Below are positions 60,443-64,000 of a stretch of DNA of 64,000 bases, one piece after another. Location of the stretch: the NCBI GenBank assembly GCA_003481775.1, contig QULU01000012.1, forward strand, positions 37,939-101,938, read 5' to 3'. Position numbers and translations under genes: made by a program. The notes beneath the pieces were generated by a model. That model was not told the origin of the DNA and did no database searches. It worked only from the letters and a program-made list of their open reading frames with translations. Numbering within the stretch: the stretch's first letter is position 1; each line of letters opens with the position of its first letter. The stretch is from Clostridiaceae bacterium OM02-2AC (GTDB taxonomy: Bacteria; Bacillota_I; Bacilli_A; Erysipelotrichales; Erysipelotrichaceae).

Positions 60443-61405
60443 ATGGTTCATATATATATTGATGCAGAATTTGATGCCGTAAGGATCAATGGACGGCATT
60501 GTCAGATGGTTGTTTCTCTTGGTGCTGTTTTGAAAAGGGAGAAGCATGAGGAAACCTTTTATTCTCTCGTCTGTCCTAAAAATTTTAAAAGGCTCACATC
60601 TGTTGTACGTAAAATGACCCATCTCAAGGATCGGGATATTCGCGAGGCAGAGAGCTTTCCGGTTGTTTTAAAGAACTTTATGCAGTGGCTGCAGCCCTAT
60701 GCGCAGGATAGCTGCAAAGTATACAGCTTTGGTCCGGATGATCGACGGACATTGCTGCAGGAATGTGAGCGGCATCATGCGGATTCCACGCTGTTTCGAG
60801 AGATTATTGACCTGCAGAAACAGATTTCCGCTACAGTGATTTTTCAGAATGCGCTTGTCTCTGCCACCCTGTCGCTGGATGATTTGAAAACGGCTTATGA
60901 TATAGAGGGAGCTGTGGAACACAATGCGTTGACGGATGCTCATGATCTTATGCGGATTCATCAGGCCTCTTTAAAACGCAACCCCAATCCCGAAGCAGTA
61001 CGGGGAATTGTGGAGCGAAAGCTTGCAAAGCAGCAGGAGGTTGCCAGAAAGCAGCAGGAAAAGCTGTTCCATATCATGAAGGAGCGCTTTTCTCCTTATG
61101 ACACACTGGAATGCTCCATCACGCTGTATCCGGAAATTGTCGAGCAGTTTCATCTGTGGGAGGAACGTGACCGCAATTTTCATATCAACCTGCAGAGGAA
61201 GAGTATCCTGCTGGATGGAAAAGAGCTATCAAGAGAGCATACGAAGATTTCTATGCTTGTGGATATCAATCAGAAAATTCCCAGTGTCACATTGATATTT
61301 ACGCAGGATAGTCTGGTGCTGGAGAAGAAATACCTGCTGCAATATCGCAATGCCACCATGGTCGAAAATATACTCAAAAGGATGCTGCAGCATGGAAACG
61401 GCTAG
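60443..61405 (+). CDS. DEDD-type 3'-5' exonuclease with extra C-terminal domain
   Basis: The 320-residue protein has a DnaQ/RNase T-like exonuclease fold. Acidic residues are visible as YIDAEFD (DxE, motif 1), FGPDDRRTL (motif 2 region) and HNALTDAHDL (motif 3, DEDDh type). After about residue 180 a basic helix (ERKLAKQQEVARKQQEK) and a beta-rich domain of unknown type follow. The closest known pattern is KapD/ERI-like exonucleases acting on RNA or short nucleic acids. The last 14 bases overlap the next small gene. Confidence 0.82.
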   Translation: MVHIYIDAEFDAVRINGRHCQMVVSLGAVLKREKHEETFYSLVCPKNFKRLTSVVRKMTHLKDRDIREAESFPVVLKNFMQWLQPYAQDSCKVYSFGPDDRRTLLQECERHHADSTLFREIIDLQKQISATVIFQNALVSATLSLDDLKTAYDIEGAVEHNALTDAHDLMRIHQASLKRNPNPEAVRGIVERKLAKQQEVARKQQEKLFHIMKERFSPYDTLECSITLYPEIVEQFHLWEERDRNFHINLQRKSILLDGKELSREHTKISMLVDINQKIPSVTLIFTQDSLVLEKKYLLQYRNATMVENILKRMLQHGNG

Positions 61406-61796
61406 GCGGCAGGCACAGCTTCTACAGCTTTCTATACTGGAGCTGAAGGGCTGCCTGAAAAAGGTCGAGGAGCTACCTGTATTCCAGCGCAATCCGTATC
61501 TGAGAACCAGAGCAGCACGCCTTGCCTTGCAGAATGTAAGCGGCAGCATGCAGCACTGTCTGGATGCGCAGCTCGTATTTCTGGCATCCGTGTCCCGTTT
61601 GCAGCTGTGTGATGAAGCTGCATTGAAAGGCGTGCATGGAGCCAGCCAGATTCTGTATGATTTTCAGGATGAGGTTTTGCGGCAGGAAATTTTGCATCAG
61701 CTATTGCTGCGGGAGAAGACTGTTCAAAACAGGCTTTTGCAGTTTATGACAGTGAGTGAGCGTTTGCTTGATAAGGTGATGAAACAGGAAATATAA
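61392..61796 (+). CDS. Small helical protein of unknown function
   Basis: The 134-residue protein is predicted almost wholly helical, rich in Leu, Gln and Arg, with Cys-containing segments (KGCLKKVEEL, SMQHCLDAQL). No family was recognised. It starts inside the end of the exonuclease gene, nine bases after AAGGA, so the pair is translationally coupled and may form a complex. A terminator follows 14 bases after the stop. Confidence 0.65.
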   Translation: METARRQAQLLQLSILELKGCLKKVEELPVFQRNPYLRTRAARLALQNVSGSMQHCLDAQLVFLASVSRLQLCDEAALKGVHGASQILYDFQDEVLRQEILHQLLLREKTVQNRLLQFMTVSERLLDKVMKQEI

Positions 61797-61809
61797 GTGC
61801 GTAGATACA

Positions 61810-61842
61810 ACAGCCCGAATAGGTTTTATGGGCTGTTTTTTT
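61810..61842 (+). terminator. Intrinsic terminator
   Basis: A perfect 7-bp stem, ACAGCCC with GGGCTGT, is followed by seven T. Confidence 0.88.
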
Positions 61843-62104
61843 GTAGTACTCAACACGGGCTACATGCTTTCATTGTTGTGCTGGCATCCGTCAGCATTTT
61901 TTCAGGACTCTTCGATATCAACATGCATTAGCATATCATTGCGCCTTGTGCAGAAATCAGCTTTTGCATGCAACCTACTCATAGGCTTGAAGCAGGGAAT
62001 CCAACGTGATTTTTCATAAATAACACAGAGCATACAGAATACCGGATCAAAAGAGCTGCTTTACAGAAGTATTTCTATATGGCATGAAAATGAAAAGAAA
62101 TGCA
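61843..62104. other. Gap without a gene
   Basis: About 260 bases with no credible reading frame or stable hairpin recognised before the MarR promoter. Confidence 0.4.
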
Positions 62105-62158
62105 TTGACAATAGTACGGATTCGTACTATTATATGTTTATGGTACGAATCCGTACCA
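62105..62158 (+). promoter_or_regulatory. MarR operon promoter with two palindromic operators
   Basis: TTGACA (62105-62110) and TATTAT (62128-62133) are 17 bases apart. AGTACG-GATT-CGTACT (within 62111-62130) fills the spacer. GGTACG-AATC-CGTACC (62142-62157) lies just downstream. The two are reverse-complement forms of one operator about 30 bases apart, well placed for autorepression by the MarR protein. Confidence 0.9.
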
Positions 62159-62171
62159 ATGGAGGGAAGTT

Positions 62172-62606
62172 ATGGAAATACGTGAACAAATTAAATTAGT
62201 TAACATCGCTTTGAGCGGGACACTGGATGTATATCGGATTTGGGCGAAAAAGTATAACCTGAATTATAATGCTTTGGTTGTTTTGTATACATTACATGAT
62301 TATAAAGTATGCACGCAGAAGCAAATATGTGAATGGTGGGCATTGCCGAAGCAAACCGTACATGGTATTTTGCTGGACTTTGAGAAAAAGGGATATCTCA
62401 ATATCCGTGCAAATACTGAAAATAAGCGAGAGAGACTCATCACCTTTACAGAGCGGGGAACAGAATTTGCATCCTCTGTTCTCGAACCGCTCCTTTCTAT
62501 GGAGGAGCATGCTATGCTACAGCTGGGAGAGGAAAAGCGGCAGCAGCTGATTGATACCAACATGGAGTATTATGAGCTGTTGAAGCAGGAAATTGAACAT
62601 GGATAA
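62172..62606 (+). CDS. MarR-family transcriptional repressor
   Basis: The 144-residue winged-helix regulator has a DNA-binding helix region around QICEWWALPKQTVHGILLDFEKKGYL and a wing at NTENKRERLITFTERG. The N- and C-terminal helices form the dimer. Ligand unknown; the downstream MATE gene suggests a drug or toxic metabolite. GGAGGGA precedes the ATG. Its last 8 bases overlap the start of the MATE gene. Confidence 0.92.
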   Translation: MEIREQIKLVNIALSGTLDVYRIWAKKYNLNYNALVVLYTLHDYKVCTQKQICEWWALPKQTVHGILLDFEKKGYLNIRANTENKRERLITFTERGTEFASSVLEPLLSMEEHAMLQLGEEKRQQLIDTNMEYYELLKQEIEHG

Positions 62607-63948
62607 TATACTGGCAAGGAAATTTTCGTTTTCCTCTCTGCTTGTGTTTGCTTTACCGAACATTATTATGATGATCAGTCTGTCGATGTATATCATTATA
62701 GACGGTATGTTTGTATCCAGATTGATTGGAACTACTGCCTTATCTGCTGTCAATATGTTTTATCCGGCCATCTGCTTTGAAATGGCGGTCGCCATCATGC
62801 TGGCAACAGGGGGAAGCGCCATGATCGCAAGGAAAATGGGCGAAGGAAAGCTACAGGAGGCAAGAGGCAGCTTTAGCTTTCTGATTGCTGTGGAGCTTGT
62901 AATCGGAATTGCTGTTGCACTATTCGGCAATCTGTTTGCAAGTGAAATTCTGGGCTTTTTAGGTGCCACCTCCGTACAGGCGCCCTTATCCATACCATAT
63001 GCAAAAGTCATCTTTACGTTTGCTCCGGCATTTTTTCTTCAGACGGCCTTTCAAACATTTTTCGTAACAGCAGGGAAACCAACGCTTGGTCTTTGTGTCA
63101 CCGTTTTGGCAGGTGTTACGAATATTGTGTTGGATTATATCTTTATGGCACCGTTGCACATGGGAATCGCCGGTGCGGCAATCGCCACCGGAATCGGCTA
63201 TTGTATCCCGGCAGCTGTCGGAATGATATATTTTCTTACGGCAAGGAAGAATCCTCTGCATTTTGTGCGTGTGCGATTTGAACGCAGTGTGCTATTAAAG
63301 GCGTGCGGAAACGGATCATCGGAGATGGTTACCAACTTGGCAAATGCTGTCACTACTCTGCTGTTTAATTACACCCTGCTGCAATTCTATGGGGAGGATG
63401 GTGTTGCTTCTATTACTATTATCTTATACGTTCAGTATATCTTTACAGCGCTTTATTTTGGCTATTCAAATGGCATCGCACCGATCATCAGCTACAAATT
63501 CGGAAATAACGATACAGCACAGCTGCGTTGTATATTCAAAAGCAGTCTGGTATTTTTGCTCATCGCTGCCCTTGTAACAAATGCTCTGCTGCATCTGACC
63601 ATCAAGGATGCCTTAACGATCTTCACCCCTGCCCATAGCTCTGTATATGAAATTACACTGCACGGCTTTATGAGGTATTCTATGGCCTTTGCTGTTATGG
63701 GGCTGGGTATATTCTCATCTGCGATGTTTACTGCTTTTTCCGATGGCAGAACCTCGGCAATTATATCCTTTTCCAGAACCTTTATCTTTCTGATTGGCAT
63801 GATCTGCATTCTTCCGCATATCTTAGGGGAAGCCGGTGTATGGATTGCGGTGCCGGCAGCGGAAATACTGGGAGGTATCGTTGCTGCAGGCTATCTGATT
63901 TTAAAGAATGACGAATTTTCATATTTTCCAAAATTGAAAAAGCTGTAG
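62599..63948 (+). CDS. MATE-family efflux transporter (MepA-like)
   Basis: The 449-residue membrane protein has about 12 helices in two homologous halves. MATE features include LPNIIMMISLSMYIIIDGMFVSRLIG at the first helices, GGSAMIARKMGEGK, and SNGIAPIISYKFGNND at the second-half repeat. It exports cationic compounds using a sodium or proton gradient. The arrangement MarR-MATE is that of mepRA. Start 62599 has an AGGAAA site; TTG at 62593 is less likely. A terminator follows at the window end. Confidence 0.93.
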   Translation: MDNILARKFSFSSLLVFALPNIIMMISLSMYIIIDGMFVSRLIGTTALSAVNMFYPAICFEMAVAIMLATGGSAMIARKMGEGKLQEARGSFSFLIAVELVIGIAVALFGNLFASEILGFLGATSVQAPLSIPYAKVIFTFAPAFFLQTAFQTFFVTAGKPTLGLCVTVLAGVTNIVLDYIFMAPLHMGIAGAAIATGIGYCIPAAVGMIYFLTARKNPLHFVRVRFERSVLLKACGNGSSEMVTNLANAVTTLLFNYTLLQFYGEDGVASITIILYVQYIFTALYFGYSNGIAPIISYKFGNNDTAQLRCIFKSSLVFLLIAALVTNALLHLTIKDALTIFTPAHSSVYEITLHGFMRYSMAFAVMGLGIFSSAMFTAFSDGRTSAIISFSRTFIFLIGMICILPHILGEAGVWIAVPAAEILGGIVAAGYLILKNDEFSYFPKLKKL

Positions 63949-63958
63949 TATCTGCCCA

Positions 63959-63999
63959 ATGGCATCAACCTAAGGAAATTTGGTTGATGCTATTTTTTA
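63959..63999 (+). terminator. Intrinsic terminator of the marR-MATE operon
   Basis: A roughly 10-bp stem (GGCATCAACC with GGTTGATGCT, one G-U) is followed by ATTTTTTAT at the end of the window. Confidence 0.85.
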
Positions 64000-64000
64000 T

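Noticed and set aside
61828..62019. 63-codon open frame before marR
   Set aside because: It begins in the terminator of the preceding operon and has no ribosome site or family pattern.

Overview
This 64 kb window looks like the chromosome of a low-to-moderate GC Firmicute. The best inference, from gene content and promoter style rather than any 16S evidence, is an Erysipelotrichia-type gut bacterium close to [Clostridium] innocuum. The signs are a Gram-positive division and cell-wall cluster, a class B sortase with sorting-signal proteins, a T-box leader, Asp23/DAK2 (FakA-like) genes, many PTS operons and sigma-A promoters of the TTGACA-17-TATAAT kind. No rRNA, tRNA, CRISPR array or intact insertion sequence was seen.

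Layout. 1-3.4 kb: end of an ABC exporter and an EAL protein with a degenerate GGDEF domain. 3.6-7.5 kb (minus strand): an ArsR/SdpR-like repressor, SdpI-like protein, ABC ATPase, permease and DUF3783 operon behind a consensus promoter that carries a perfect palindrome. 7.6-15.2 kb: class B sortase, LiaF-like protein, ftsW-murG-murB-ftsQ, Asp23 and FakA-like genes. 15.3-16 kb: decayed tyrosine recombinase. 16.1-19.2 kb: a MacB-like fused ABC protein. 19.6-25.7 kb: a 1763-residue secreted M60 (mucin-type) metallopeptidase with a dockerin-like EF-hand, followed by a wall-anchored cohesin-like protein. 26-27.6 kb: O-acetylhomoserine sulfhydrylase and a rubredoxin-like protein. 27.6-33.7 kb: an iron island (DtxR-type regulator, HMA/Cys-rich membrane protein, DUF3793, flavodoxin, two FeoA, FeoB, FeoB-associated Cys-rich peptide), with repeated GTTAG-N6-CTAAC boxes and a strange purine-rich repeat tract.

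33.9-40.1 kb: a mannose-family PTS (IIAB, IIC, IID, DUF956) behind a BglG/LicT-type RAT-terminator leader, then a glucose-family IICB and the antiterminator that probably reads that leader. 40.2-41.4 kb: an unknown membrane protein and a peptidoglycan-binding repeat protein. 41.6-44.1 kb: a T-box leader and a polar amino-acid ABC transporter. 44.2-47.3 kb: an XRE regulator, a second wall-anchored surface protein and a small conserved protein. 47.6-55.2 kb: a hexitol PTS operon (MtlR-like activator, IICB, IIA) with three different MtlD-like dehydrogenases, all altered at the usual catalytic histidine. 55.4-61.8 kb: a Cna-B/SpaA-like membrane protein, beta-carbonic anhydrase, PfkB kinase, metallophosphoesterase, RlmI-type methyltransferase, DEDD exonuclease and a small partner. 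62.1-64 kb: a MarR-MATE efflux operon with two matching palindromic operators.

The most interesting units are the M60 peptidase/cohesin-like pair, the three-dehydrogenase hexitol operon, the DtxR-box iron regulon with its repeat tract, and the RAT-controlled PTS. All positions, motifs and promoter spacings were read by eye from the sequence. Functions are family-level inferences.
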